Assembly: GCA_020026375.1 (NCBI GenBank)
Contig: JAHHQN010000019.1
Span: 1 to 42,135 of the forward strand
DNA length: 42,135 bases
Reading direction: 5' to 3'
Source: Alistipes sp.
Lineage (GTDB): Bacteria > Bacteroidota > Bacteroidia > Bacteroidales > Rikenellaceae
The notes beneath the pieces were generated by a model. It did not search any database, was not told where the DNA came from, and worked only from the letters and a program-made list of their open reading frames with translations. The position numbers and the translations under genes were made by a program. Shown one piece after another: positions 17,080-26,200 of the stretch; positions within the stretch are counted from its first letter, which is position 1; each line of letters begins with the position of its first letter.

Positions 17080-18111
17080 TTATCGGTTCTCGATGGCCAC
17101 CTTGATTACGCCGTCGCGGTGCTGCTCGAAGAGGTCGTAGGCCTCGGCAATGCGGTGCAGCGGATAGCGGTGGGTAATCAGCGGTGTGGTGTCGATTTTC
17201 CCCTCGGCGATGAGGCGCAGAATCTCCGCGGCATCGCAGCCGTCGACACCTCCGGTCTTGAAGGTGAGGTTCTTGCCGTACATGTCGGGCAGGGGCAGCA
17301 GTTGCGGACGGTCATACATGGCCACAATGGTGACAATGGCATTGGGACGTGCGTATTCCCACGCCATGCGGAAAGTCTCGTCGCTGCCGGCCACCTCTAT
17401 CACACGGTCGGCACCTCCGTGCGCGCTGAGGCGCATGACGGCCTGGCGGCACGCTTCGGGAGCGACGACCTCCACCTGCGGATAGTGGCGGCGGACGAAC
17501 TGCGCCCTCTCCTCCGATTTCTCGCACACGATGATGTGGCGCGGACGTCGGAGCATGACGCAGAGCAGGGTGCAGAGTCCCGTGGGGCCGGCACCGATAA
17601 TCAGCACGGTGTCCTCCTCCGAGATTTCGGTGATGCGTGCCGCCCAGTAGCCTGTGGCGAGAATGTCGCCGGCAAAGAGGGCGGCCTCGTCGCTCACCGA
17701 CGGCGGTATGATGGTGAGTCCCTGCTCGGCGTGGGGAACGCGCACATATTCGGCCTGTCCGCCGTCGATTCGGCAGCCCAGCGCCCAGCCGCCGTCGGTG
17801 CAGTTGTTCACATAGCCGTGGCGGCAGAAGAAGCACTCGCCGCAGAAGGTCTCCACGTTCACCGACACACGGTCGCCGACCTTGAGCGTGCGTACCTCGC
17901 TGCCGATTTGTTCCACCACACCCACCATCTCGTGGCCCACGGTGATGCCCTTCACGGCACGCGGTACGAATCCGTGTCGGATATGTAGGTCGCTGGTGCA
18001 GATGCTGCCCAGCGTCACACGCACCAGTGCGTCGTGTGGCGATTGGAGACGGGGCATGGGTTTTTCGAGGAGTTCGAACCTCCCCTTGTCAATATAGGTA
18101 TATGCTAACAT
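17080..18111 (-). CDS. Zinc-dependent medium-chain alcohol/polyol dehydrogenase, 343 aa
   Basis: An NAD(P)-linked medium-chain dehydrogenase, probably cytoplasmic. The catalytic zinc site is visible as Cys38 (SICTSDLHI), His60-Glu61 (GHE) and probably Asp149 (GDILATGY). The structural zinc is held by Cys90, Cys93, Cys96 and Cys104. The Rossmann motif GAGPTG is at 173-178. All expected residues are present and length is normal. The GDILATGY segment recalls the branch with threonine, sorbitol and formaldehyde dehydrogenase-like enzymes, but substrate cannot be set. It has its own -7 element and is separated from the nagB operon by a terminator, so its link to glycan use is uncertain. Confidence 0.9.
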   Translation of the reverse strand: MLAYTYIDKGRFELLEKPMPRLQSPHDALVRVTLGSICTSDLHIRHGFVPRAVKGITVGHEMVGVVEQIGSEVRTLKVGDRVSVNVETFCGECFFCRHGYVNNCTDGGWALGCRIDGGQAEYVRVPHAEQGLTIIPPSVSDEAALFAGDILATGYWAARITEISEEDTVLIIGAGPTGLCTLLCVMLRRPRHIIVCEKSEERAQFVRRHYPQVEVVAPEACRQAVMRLSAHGGADRVIEVAGSDETFRMAWEYARPNAIVTIVAMYDRPQLLPLPDMYGKNLTFKTGGVDGCDAAEILRLIAEGKIDTTPLITHRYPLHRIAEAYDLFEQHRDGVIKVAIENR

Positions 18112-18136
18112 GATTTTTTTTGTTTTTATTCTGATT

Positions 18137-18144
18137 CAAAGATA
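18137..18144 (-). promoter_or_regulatory. -7 element for the alcohol dehydrogenase gene
   Basis: TATCTTTG on the minus strand matches TAnnTTTG, 25 bases before the ATG at 18111. No TTTG -33 box is evident. Confidence 0.45.
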
Positions 18145-18209
18145 CCCTTTTTTGTCGGTCGGCGGAAGTTTTCGGCCGGCTCTTTGCGGCAAAGGGGGTG
18201 GCCGAGGGC

Positions 18210-18250
18210 AAAAAAATGAGGACAACCTCCCGTTTGGGGAAGTTGTCCTC
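18210..18250 (-). terminator. Rho-independent terminator of the amino-sugar operon
   Basis: On the minus strand GAGGACAAC and GTTGTCCTC form a 9-bp stem, extended by TCCC/GGGA, followed by a run of seven T (18216-18210). It lies 26 bp past the nagB stop. Confidence 0.9.
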
Positions 18251-18276
18251 TGTGTTGACTTCGCCCGGCGGCGAAA

Positions 18277-19071
18277 TTAGATGAGGTTGTCCTTCTCGAT
18301 GTCCTTGAAGTAGCGGTAGGTCGATACGCGCAGCTCCTCTGCTGCGGGGTCGTCGCATACCAGAATACCGTTGGGGTGAACCTGCAGGGCCGAGATGGTC
18401 CACTGGTGGTTGTAGGCACCCTCCACACCGTGACGCACGGCGCGGGCCTTCTTGGCACCGGTGGCCAGAATCAGCACCTTGTGGGCCGACAGAACGGTAC
18501 CCACACCCACTGTGAGGGCGGTCTTGGGAACCAGAGTGGTGTCGCCGCCGAAGAAACGTGCATTGACATTGATGGTGTCCTGAGTGAGGGTCTTCATACG
18601 GGTGCGCGAGGTCAGCGACGAGAAAGGCTCGTTGAATGCGATGTGGCCGTCCTCGCCTACGCCGCCCATGAAGAGGTCGATACCGCCGGCTTCGGCGATG
18701 CGTGCCTCATAATCGGCGCACTCCTTTACCAAATCCTCGGCGTTGCCGTTGAGAATGTTGACATTGTCGGGGTTGATGTCGATATGGCTGAAGAAGTTTT
18801 CCCACATGAAGGTGTGGTAGCTCTCGGGGTGATCCTCGGGCAGACCCACATACTCGTCCATGTTGAAGGTGATGACGTTCTTGAACGATACGTCACCGGC
18901 CTTGTGGCGGCGGATCAGCTCCTTGTAGGTTTCCAGGGGAGTGGAGCCGGTAGGCAGACCCAATACGAAGGGCGACGAGGTGTGCTGTGCCTTGTTCTTG
19001 ATCTGCTCGATGATGTAGTTGGCTGCCCACTTGGCAACTTCCTGGGGTTTGTTTTCGATAATCAGTCTCAT
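18277..19071 (-). CDS. nagB: Glucosamine-6-phosphate deaminase NagB, 264 aa
   Basis: Converts glucosamine-6-phosphate to fructose-6-phosphate and ammonia, the step that feeds amino sugars into glycolysis. The phosphate-binding loop LGLPTGSTP is at 38-45, and the catalytic residues fall at the same numbers as in E. coli NagB: Asp72 (NMDEY), Asp141, His143 and Glu148 (GEDGHIAFNEP). Length is the family norm. It is the last gene of a four-gene minus-strand operon, 48 bp after the NagB-like/PIG-L fusion, and ends at a strong terminator. No nagA deacetylase is in the window. Assignment is secure. Confidence 0.96.
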   Translation of the reverse strand: MRLIIENKPQEVAKWAANYIIEQIKNKAQHTSSPFVLGLPTGSTPLETYKELIRRHKAGDVSFKNVITFNMDEYVGLPEDHPESYHTFMWENFFSHIDINPDNVNILNGNAEDLVKECADYEARIAEAGGIDLFMGGVGEDGHIAFNEPFSSLTSRTRMKTLTQDTINVNARFFGGDTTLVPKTALTVGVGTVLSAHKVLILATGAKKARAVRHGVEGAYNHQWTISALQVHPNGILVCDDPAAEELRVSTYRYFKDIEKDNLI

Positions 19072-19119
19072 GATAACTGTGCTTTTATTAAATTGTCCTT
19101 TAAATTGTAAAGTCTTTCG

Positions 19120-21036
19120 TTAGAACATCTTGACGAATACCTCGATGGCCTGATATTCGGCCATTCCCAGCTCGTCGTAGAGTCGTGCGGTGTTCTGTGT
19201 GCGGTCCTCGGCTCTCTGCCAGAACTCTCGGGGGTCGCTGCCCGGGAAGGGCATGATGTCCTTCTGCGAGAGGTGGCGGTAGATGGCGTGACGCTTCATG
19301 ATCAGCTCGTCGGGCGAGAGGGGTACTGCCATGTCGACCATGCCCAGATTCCACTCCATCCATGCACCGCGGTAGAGCCACAGGTGGCAGTCCTTGAGCC
19401 ACTCGTCGTCCTTCACGATTTCCAGAGCGGCGAGAATGGCCTCCATTGCCGTGCGGTGGGTGCCGTGGGGGTCGGCCAGGTCACCGGCCGCATAAATCTG
19501 GTGGGGCTTGATTTCGCGCAGCAGTTTGACGATGATTTCGTAGTCCTTCTCGGTGAGCTGACCCTTCTTGATGCCGCCTGTCTCATAGAAAGGCAGGTTG
19601 AGGAAGTGGGCGTTGGTGTCGGGGTTCAGACCGAACGAACGCACGGCGGCACGTGCCTCGGCGCGACGAATCGAGCCTTTGAGGTTGAGCAGCGGACGGG
19701 GTTCGGGTTGTCCTTTCTGCTTGCCGGCGATAATCTGCTTCACCTCGGCGGTCTTGTCGCCGAAGCCCAGCTCGCGGGCGGTGTCGATGTTCTGCAGCAC
19801 CACGTCGTCGTGAACGGCCACATTGCCCGATGTCTCGTAGGCCACATGCACATCGTGACCCTGCTGCACCAGACGGATAAACGTACCACCCATCGAGATG
19901 ACATCGTCATCGGGGTGGGGCGAGAAGATGACCACGCGTTTGGGGAAGGGCGACGATGCCACGGGACGGGTCGAGTCGTCGGCATTGGGTTTGCCGCCCG
20001 GCCAGCCGGTGATGGTATGCTGCAGGTCGTTGAATACCTTGATATTAATCTGGTCGTAGGTCTGCTGTTCGAGCAGCTCGCCCAGCGAATTTTCGATGTA
20101 GTCCTTGTAGGTGAGCTTCAGAATGGGCTTCTTCACCACACCGCACAGCCATACCACGGCCTTGCGCACGAATTTGGGCTGCCAGTCACAGGGACCCACC
20201 AGCCAGGGGGTCTCCACACGGGTCAGATGCTCGGCGGCGGTCTTGTCGACCACTACCTCGATGTTGCGGTGCGACTGGAGGAACGATGCCGGCACCTGGG
20301 GGGTCACCTCGCCCTCGACTACCTTCTGGATAATCGACGACTTGTTCTCGCCCCAGGCCATGAGGATAATCTCATCGGAACGCTTCACGGTGTCGATACC
20401 CATCGTGATGGCCATCTTGGGGGTGTTCTCCAGACCGAAGAACGCGCCCGACTGCACCTTGCGGGTGTTGTAGGTCAACTGCACCAGACGTGTGCGCGAT
20501 AGCTCGTAGGAACCCGGCTCGTTGAAACCGATCTGGCCGTCCTCGCCCAATCCGATAATCATCAGGTCAATCTTCGAGAGTGCCTTGTCGTATTCGCGGC
20601 AGTAGTCGGTGATTTTGTCCTGGGGAATCTGGGCATCGGGAATGTGTATGTTCTCGGGGCGGATGTCGATGTGGTTGAGGAACTCCTCGTGGATACGGTA
20701 GTTGCGGCTCTGCTGCTCGTTGGACGCGATGGGGTAGAACTCGTCGAGCGAGTAGACGGCCACGTTCTTGAACGAGATGAGGCCTTTCTTGTGGCGGGCC
20801 ACCAGCTCGCGGTAGAGACCCAGAGGGGTCTGACCGGTGGTGAGTCCCAGCACGAAGGGACGCTCCTCGGTGAAGGCGGCCACGGTTGCCGTGATTTTGT
20901 CGGCTACATATTGCACACCGTCGTATTCGCTGTCGAAAATGTTGGTGTTGATTTTCTCGAAACGACGGATAATGTCCTTGGGAGCGGCATGCTCCAACAA
21001 ACCTCCCTCTTCGGGGAGCGAATATTTGTTATTCAT
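19120..21036 (-). CDS. NagB-like domain fused to PIG-L (LmbE) deacetylase domain, 638 aa
   Basis: The N-terminal part (about 35-300) is a NagB/6-phosphogluconolactonase-type fold: LGLTTGQTP, SLDEF with Asp98, and GEDGQIGFNEPG with Asp166 and Glu173. The catalytic His of NagB is replaced by Gln168. The C-terminal part (about 365-630) is a PIG-L/LmbE zinc deacetylase with intact ligands: His374, Asp376 and Asp377 (SPHPDDD) and His524/His527 (DPHGTH). Bacteroides species carry proteins of the same architecture, usually annotated as glucosamine-6-phosphate deaminase. The start at 21036 (MNNKYSLPEEGG) is preferred; an upstream ATG at 21069 would overlap the previous gene. With canonical nagB next door, the N-terminal half is probably a binding or regulatory domain and the C-terminal half a deacetylase for a GlcNAc derivative. 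That is inference. Confidence 0.88.
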   Translation of the reverse strand: MNNKYSLPEEGGLLEHAAPKDIIRRFEKINTNIFDSEYDGVQYVADKITATVAAFTEERPFVLGLTTGQTPLGLYRELVARHKKGLISFKNVAVYSLDEFYPIASNEQQSRNYRIHEEFLNHIDIRPENIHIPDAQIPQDKITDYCREYDKALSKIDLMIIGLGEDGQIGFNEPGSYELSRTRLVQLTYNTRKVQSGAFFGLENTPKMAITMGIDTVKRSDEIILMAWGENKSSIIQKVVEGEVTPQVPASFLQSHRNIEVVVDKTAAEHLTRVETPWLVGPCDWQPKFVRKAVVWLCGVVKKPILKLTYKDYIENSLGELLEQQTYDQINIKVFNDLQHTITGWPGGKPNADDSTRPVASSPFPKRVVIFSPHPDDDVISMGGTFIRLVQQGHDVHVAYETSGNVAVHDDVVLQNIDTARELGFGDKTAEVKQIIAGKQKGQPEPRPLLNLKGSIRRAEARAAVRSFGLNPDTNAHFLNLPFYETGGIKKGQLTEKDYEIIVKLLREIKPHQIYAAGDLADPHGTHRTAMEAILAALEIVKDDEWLKDCHLWLYRGAWMEWNLGMVDMAVPLSPDELIMKRHAIYRHLSQKDIMPFPGSDPREFWQRAEDRTQNTARLYDELGMAEYQAIEVFVKMF

Positions 21037-21049
21037 GGTCTTGGGGGAA

Positions 21050-21691
21050 TTATTCAAACTGTAAAACATGGAAGAAATCCGGACGGTGGAAATCGGGCTT
21101 CTCTATGGAGATGGGTTTCCACGACAGGAAGTGGGGGCAGGTGAGCAGGTCACCGCATTTGTAGAGGTTGGCGGTCACCTCCGCGCCGTTCCACGAGGTG
21201 AGGTGGTGGCGGAAGAGTGCCGTGGGGGGTACACGCAGGGTCATGGTCCATCGGTTGTGTCCCACCACCTCCTCGAAGTTGCGTCGGGGGAGCGAAGGGG
21301 TGCGTCTGACCGAGGCGAGAATCTCATCGGTGGCATACTCGGCCTCCTCACGCGAGAGGTGGTGAGCCAGCAGCATGTGGCCGATGCAGGTGGTCTCGAA
21401 GTTGTAGTAGGTCTTGCCACCGTCGGGCGACACGAAGAATTCGACACACGAATCGGTCCACACCTTTCCGTTGTCCTCCTTCACCAGAGCCGCGGTGTAC
21501 TTCTCGCAGACCTGGAAGCGGAGCAGCAGGTAGTCGCCCGTGTGGAACATTCTGAACTCCACGTCGGGGGCATAGGGATACTCCTTCTCCCAGTTGCAGC
21601 AGGCTATTTTCTGGGGTTCGATGCGCTCGAAGGCCTCGTCGAGAGCCTTCTCGTCGTTGGTGTCCAACCCCTCTATCTTGTTTACAATCAT
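21050..21691 (-). CDS. Cytoplasmic CBM9-like (DOMON-fold) protein, 213 aa
   Basis: Related to the family-9-like carbohydrate-binding modules: a single beta-sandwich with WTDSCVEFFVSPDGGKTYYNFE in the middle, the strongest family segment, and a C-terminal CPHFLSWKPISIEKPDFHRPDFF. There is no signal peptide, lipobox or membrane segment, so it should stay in the cytoplasm, which is odd for a glycan-binding module. It starts 1 bp after the kinase gene stop and ends 13 bp before the NagB-like/PIG-L gene, so it is translationally coupled to intracellular amino-sugar metabolism. Its role is unknown; sugar sensing or a scaffold for the neighbouring enzymes are possibilities. Confidence 0.78.
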   Translation of the reverse strand: MIVNKIEGLDTNDEKALDEAFERIEPQKIACCNWEKEYPYAPDVEFRMFHTGDYLLLRFQVCEKYTAALVKEDNGKVWTDSCVEFFVSPDGGKTYYNFETTCIGHMLLAHHLSREEAEYATDEILASVRRTPSLPRRNFEEVVGHNRWTMTLRVPPTALFRHHLTSWNGAEVTANLYKCGDLLTCPHFLSWKPISIEKPDFHRPDFFHVLQFE

Positions 21692-21692
21692 G

Positions 21693-22793
21693 TTATTTGG
21701 TGTATTTGTTGGTCAGTTCCTTCACGATGCTGCACATCTTGTCGTACTGCTGCTCCATGCTCTGGAGGAGTTTGTACTGTGCGTGGGTTCTCACCAGGTT
21801 GTGTTCGGGGTATTTGACCTTGTAGTAGGTGTCGCCGTCGATGTAGTCCATCAGGAAACGCAGCACCTGCTCATAGGTGATGTAGCGGGCCGAGAAGGCC
21901 AGATATTCCAACTCGCGCTCGGTGAGCTGTGCGGCGCGCTGCGAGAGGTAGCCGTCGGCATAGGCGCGGAACATGGGCAGCGACATCGACACCTTCTTGA
22001 GGTCCTTGTCGTCCTCGTCGCCGGTGTTGGTGTAGGAGCGAATGGCGTCGCCGAAGTCGTTGAGCGAGGTGGAGGCCATCACCGTGTCGAGGTCGATGAC
22101 ACACAGCACGGAGCCGTTCTCGTCGAAGAGTATGTTGTTGATTTTGGTGTCGTTGTGAGTGGTGCGGGTGGGAATTCGTCCGTCCTCGACCATCTTCCAG
22201 AAGTCGAGCATCTCCTCGCGGCGCGACTCAATCCAGCCGATTTCCTCCTTGAGCGAGGCGACACGTCCTGCCGCATCGCGCAACAGGGCTTCGTCCCACT
22301 GGAGGAATCTGTGGCGGATATTGTGGAAACCCTTGATGGTTTCGGCCAGCGGTTCGGTGAAGTCGGAGAGCATGGCCTGGAATTTGCCGATTCCCTCGCC
22401 GCCCTTACGGGCCAGTTCCTCGGTGTCGGCCTTGTTGTAGGCGGTGGTGTTGTCGATGAAGACCGACACGGCCCAATACTGTCCCTCGTCGTCGACGAAG
22501 TAGAGTTTGCCGCCGGTGGTGGGAATGACGGTCATCACCTCACGCAGGGGATTGCCGCCCTGCTTGACGACCCGTTTGCGGATATGGTCGGTCACCTTGC
22601 GGATATTCTCCATCATGGCCGGCACGTCGGGAAATATGTTCTTGTTCTTGCGTTGCAGGATATAGTCGGGGCAATCGCCTTCGGTCCTGATGATAAAGGT
22701 GTCGTTGATGAATCCGTCGCCCAGTGAATCAATGTTTCTGATTTCACCCTTCAACTGAAATTCATTCGCTATTTTTCTCAATTTTTCCATCAT
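21693..22793 (-). CDS. NahK-like N-acetylhexosamine 1-kinase (phosphotransferase family), 366 aa
   Basis: A cytoplasmic kinase of the aminoglycoside/choline phosphotransferase fold. The N-lobe has a glycine-rich SLGDGFINDTF near 23-33, and the catalytic loop THNDTKINNILFD carries Asp215 and Asn220, followed by VIDLDTV with Asp234/Asp236 for magnesium. The HNDTK-N-N and DLDTV segments are those of bifidobacterial NahK, which phosphorylates GlcNAc and GalNAc at C1. It is the first gene of the amino-sugar operon, right behind a good promoter. Its likely substrate is GlcNAc released by GH130 or GH20. A related hexose or amino-sugar substrate cannot be excluded. Two adjacent ATGs (22793 and 22790) make the start uncertain by one codon. 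Confidence 0.82.
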   Translation of the reverse strand: MMEKLRKIANEFQLKGEIRNIDSLGDGFINDTFIIRTEGDCPDYILQRKNKNIFPDVPAMMENIRKVTDHIRKRVVKQGGNPLREVMTVIPTTGGKLYFVDDEGQYWAVSVFIDNTTAYNKADTEELARKGGEGIGKFQAMLSDFTEPLAETIKGFHNIRHRFLQWDEALLRDAAGRVASLKEEIGWIESRREEMLDFWKMVEDGRIPTRTTHNDTKINNILFDENGSVLCVIDLDTVMASTSLNDFGDAIRSYTNTGDEDDKDLKKVSMSLPMFRAYADGYLSQRAAQLTERELEYLAFSARYITYEQVLRFLMDYIDGDTYYKVKYPEHNLVRTHAQYKLLQSMEQQYDKMCSIVKELTNKYTK

Positions 22794-22837
22794 TGGGGTT
22801 GGGGGTTATTGGTTTGTCGGGTTTTTTGCTATCACCA

Positions 22838-22867
22838 CAAAGTTATTAAATTTCTATGTAAATACAA
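22838..22867 (-). promoter_or_regulatory. Primary-sigma promoter of the amino-sugar operon
   Basis: On the minus strand TAACTTTG (22845-22838) matches TAnnTTTG and TTG (22867-22865) lies 19 bp upstream. It is about 45 bases before the kinase start. Confidence 0.65.
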
Positions 22868-23153
22868 GGTCGTCGCCTCTTTTTTTTGTTCGATATACCT
22901 GCAATGGGGGATATGTTCCGCCGCAGAGAGAGGGCGTGCTGAAGATTTTGCTTAAATATTGTATCCCGATTTTCGGGGATATTCCCATGGCGGTTTGTGA
23001 GGGGATATTTCTCTTTTTATGAGGGTTTTGGACGTGTGGGAGGCGCATTTCGGCAGTTCGGATATTGCAAAATGAAAGGGGCGGAGGCCGGAATATATTA
23101 AAAATATATTAAAACTTTACTCTATCTCGTTTTTATATCTCCGCGAAAATAGC
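22868..23153. promoter_or_regulatory. Shared divergent control region with three GGGGATAT motifs and a tandem 11-bp repeat
   Basis: No gene is seen between the two divergent operons. GGGGATAT occurs exactly at 22907-22914, 22975-22982 and 23001-23008. The second copy also forms an inverted repeat with TATCCC at 22962-22967. An 11-bp AT-rich unit (AATATATTAAA) is repeated in tandem at 23092-23113, about 40-60 bp before the plus-strand -7 element. These are candidate operator and activator sites for coordinated control of both operons; the regulator is not in the window. Confidence 0.45.
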
Positions 23154-23161
23154 TATATTTG
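23154..23161 (+). promoter_or_regulatory. -7 element of the nine-gene mannosidase operon
   Basis: TATATTTG matches TAnnTTTG exactly, 57 bases before the ATG at 23219. The -33 region near 23129 (GTTTTT) is a poor match, which would fit an activator-dependent promoter. Confidence 0.5.
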
Positions 23162-23218
23162 AACGCGTAAAAAAGCGCAACATCGAAAAATAATAAGTTT
23201 AAAACCTAAAAATAACTG

Positions 23219-26200
23219 ATGAAACCAAGTAGTAACAACCCATTGCGATGGGTTCCCTCCCTTTATTTCGCCATGGGACTTCCGTTCGTGGTCCTCAATA
23301 TGGTATCGGCGGTGATGTTTAAGGATTTGGGCATTGCCGATGCTCAAATCGCATTCTGGACCTCGCTGATCATGTGGCCGTGGACGATTAAATTCCTGTG
23401 GAGTCCTTTCCTCGAGATTTTCCGTACCAAGAAATTCTTTGTGGTCACCACCCAGCTGTTGAGCGGTGTGTTGTTCGGAGTGGCTGCACTCTCGCTGCAC
23501 CTGCCGCAGTTCTTTGCCGTGTGTATAGCGGTCTTTGCGGTCATCGCCTTCAGCGGTGCCACCCACGATATCGCGGCCGACGGTGTCTACATGTCGGAGC
23601 TGGATTCCACCGACCAGGCCAAATATATCGGCTGGCAGGGTGCTTTCTACAATCTGGCCAAACTTGTGGCCACGGGCGGTCTGGTATGGCTGGCCGGCTG
23701 GCTCTACAACTCCTTCTCGGCTTCGGGCAAGGAGTCGTTCGACGCCTATGTGCAGTCGTGGTTCATCATCATGATGGTGCTGAGCGTGATTCTGGTCTGC
23801 GTGGGTCTCTACCACACCAAGTCGCTCCCCTCGAGCGGTCCTGCCGCCGAGCAGCACTCGTTCAGTGAGGGTGTCAGCGGCCTGAAGGAGGTCATCGCCG
23901 ACTTCTTCACCAAGAAACACATCTGGTACTACATCTCGTTCATCATTCTCTACCGTCTGGGCGAGGGCTTCGTGATGAAGATCGTGCCGCTCTTCCTCAA
24001 GGCCGACACTGCAGTGGGTGGTCTGGGACTGAGCAACCAGCAGATTGGTCTCTACTACGGTTCGTTCGGCGCAGGTGCCTTCCTGTTGGGTTCGCTGCTG
24101 GCCGGCTACTATATCGCACACCGCGGTCTGAAGCGTTCGCTCTTCACCCTGTGCTGTATCTTCAATGTGCCTTTCATCGTTTACGCCCTGCTGGCGGCCT
24201 ATCAGCCCTCGTCGATGTGGCTGGTGGGTGGCGGTATCGTGCTGGAGTACTTCGGCTACGGTTTCGGCTTCGTGGGTCTCACCCTGTTCATGATGCAGCA
24301 GGTGGCTCCCGGTAAGCACCAGATGGCACACTACGCTTTCGCTTCGGGTATCATGAACCTCTCGGTGATGGTCACCGGTGCCGTGTCGGGTTATCTGAGC
24401 GACGCGCTGGGCTACGAGAAGTTCTTCATGCTGGTGATGATTTTCACCCTTCCGGCCTTCCTCGTCACCTGGTTTGTGCCTTTCACCCATAAGGACGACA
24501 AGGGTGGCAAGGATCACCTGATTTCGGGTGCAAAGCTCAAGATGCTGTGGCTGGCGCTCATCGTCTTCGAGGCGGTGGTCTGCTTTGTGGTCTGCACCAA
24601 CTCGAAGGGCGGCAAGCAGGAGAATGTGATTCTGCCCCGTCCCGTGTCGGTGGAGTACACCTCGGGTTCGCTCTCGTGTGACAAGCCCTTTGTGGCAAGT
24701 TTCGATACACAGTGCCTCGCACTGAAGGATTATCTGGCTACCACTCCTCTCCGTCTTTCCGAGAAGGAGGGTACGCCTCTCCGCTTTGTCCTCTCCGATG
24801 AGGTGACCTCTTCGGAGGGCTACCTGCTGGAGGTGACTCCCGAGGGGGTGACCCTCACGGCCGGAACCGAAACAGGTCTTTTCTACGGTGTGCAGTCGTT
24901 GCTCCAGCTGGTGGAGAACGGCGGGGGTGAAATCGCCGCACAGCGTATTTCCGATGCGCCGCGCTATCCCTACCGTGGTGTGATGCTCGACGTGTCGCGC
25001 CACTTCTTCCCCAAGGAGTTCGTCAAGAAGCAGCTCCACATGCTGGCTTCGCTGAAGATGAACCGTCTCCACCTCCACCTGACCGATGCGGCAGGCTGGC
25101 GTCTGGAAATCAAGAAATACCCCGAGTTGACCCGTCGTGCCGCATGGCGTGAGGGCAAGACGTGGCAGGATTGGCAGGACGGCGGCCGCAAATACTCCGA
25201 GGAGGGTGCTGCCGGTGCCGAGGGCGGCTACTACACGGCCGACGATATCCGCGAGATTTTGGCTTGTGCCGACTCGCTGCACATTACCGTGATTCCCGAA
25301 ATCGAGATGCCGGGCCACTCCGAAGAGGTGGGCGAGGTCTATCCCGAGTTGTCGTGTCCCAATGCCTCCTACCGTCCGCAGGGCGAATTTTGCGTGGGCA
25401 ACGAGAAAACCTTTGAGTTCCTCGAGGGGGTGCTGACCGAAGTCATTGAGCTGTTTCCCTCTAAATATATACATATAGGTGGCGACGAGGCTTCGAAGGG
25501 GTGCTGGAGCAAGTGCCCCCGATGCCAGAAGCGCATGAAGCAGGAGGGACTGAAGAGTGTCGATGAGTTGCAGAGCTACCTCATTCGTCGTGTGGAGAAG
25601 TTCCTCAATGCCCACGACCGCAAGTTGCTGGGTTGGGACGAAATCCTCGAGGGCGGTCTGGCACCCGATGCCACCGTCATGTCGTGGCGTGGCGAGGAGG
25701 GTGGCCGCAAGGCTGCCGCGATGGGTCACCATGTGGTGATGACCCCCGGTTCGCACTGCTACATCGACAGCTATCAGAACAATCCCGAGACCGAGCCGAT
25801 GGCCATGTCGGGCTATCTGCCCCTCGAGAAGGTCTACTCCTACGATCCGTCGCCTGCCGAGATGGAGGGCCACGAGATGGTGCTGGGTGTGCAGGCCAAC
25901 CTGTGGACAGAGCATGTCCCCACACCCGAGCATGCCGAGTATATGCTCTATCCCCGTGTGTTTGCCCTTGCCGAAGTGGCATGGAGTCCCGTTGAGGGGC
26001 GCGACTACGAGGAGTTCCTTCCCCGTGCGCTCAAGCGTGTGGAGTGGGCGCGCAAGGCCGGCTACAACACCTTCGACCTGGCCAACGAGTATGGCGAGCG
26101 CAAGGAGTCACTCTCGCCTGTGGAGCATCTGGCACGCGGTTGCAAGGTGACCTATGAGAGCAAGTGGGCCAACCAGTACGCCGCCGGCGGCGAGACGGCC

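Noticed and set aside
23153..25933. A 926-codon minus-strand open frame opposite the MFS-GH20 gene
   Set aside because: His/Gln/Glu-rich low-complexity translation typical of antisense frames; the plus-strand protein has full MFS and GH20 motifs.
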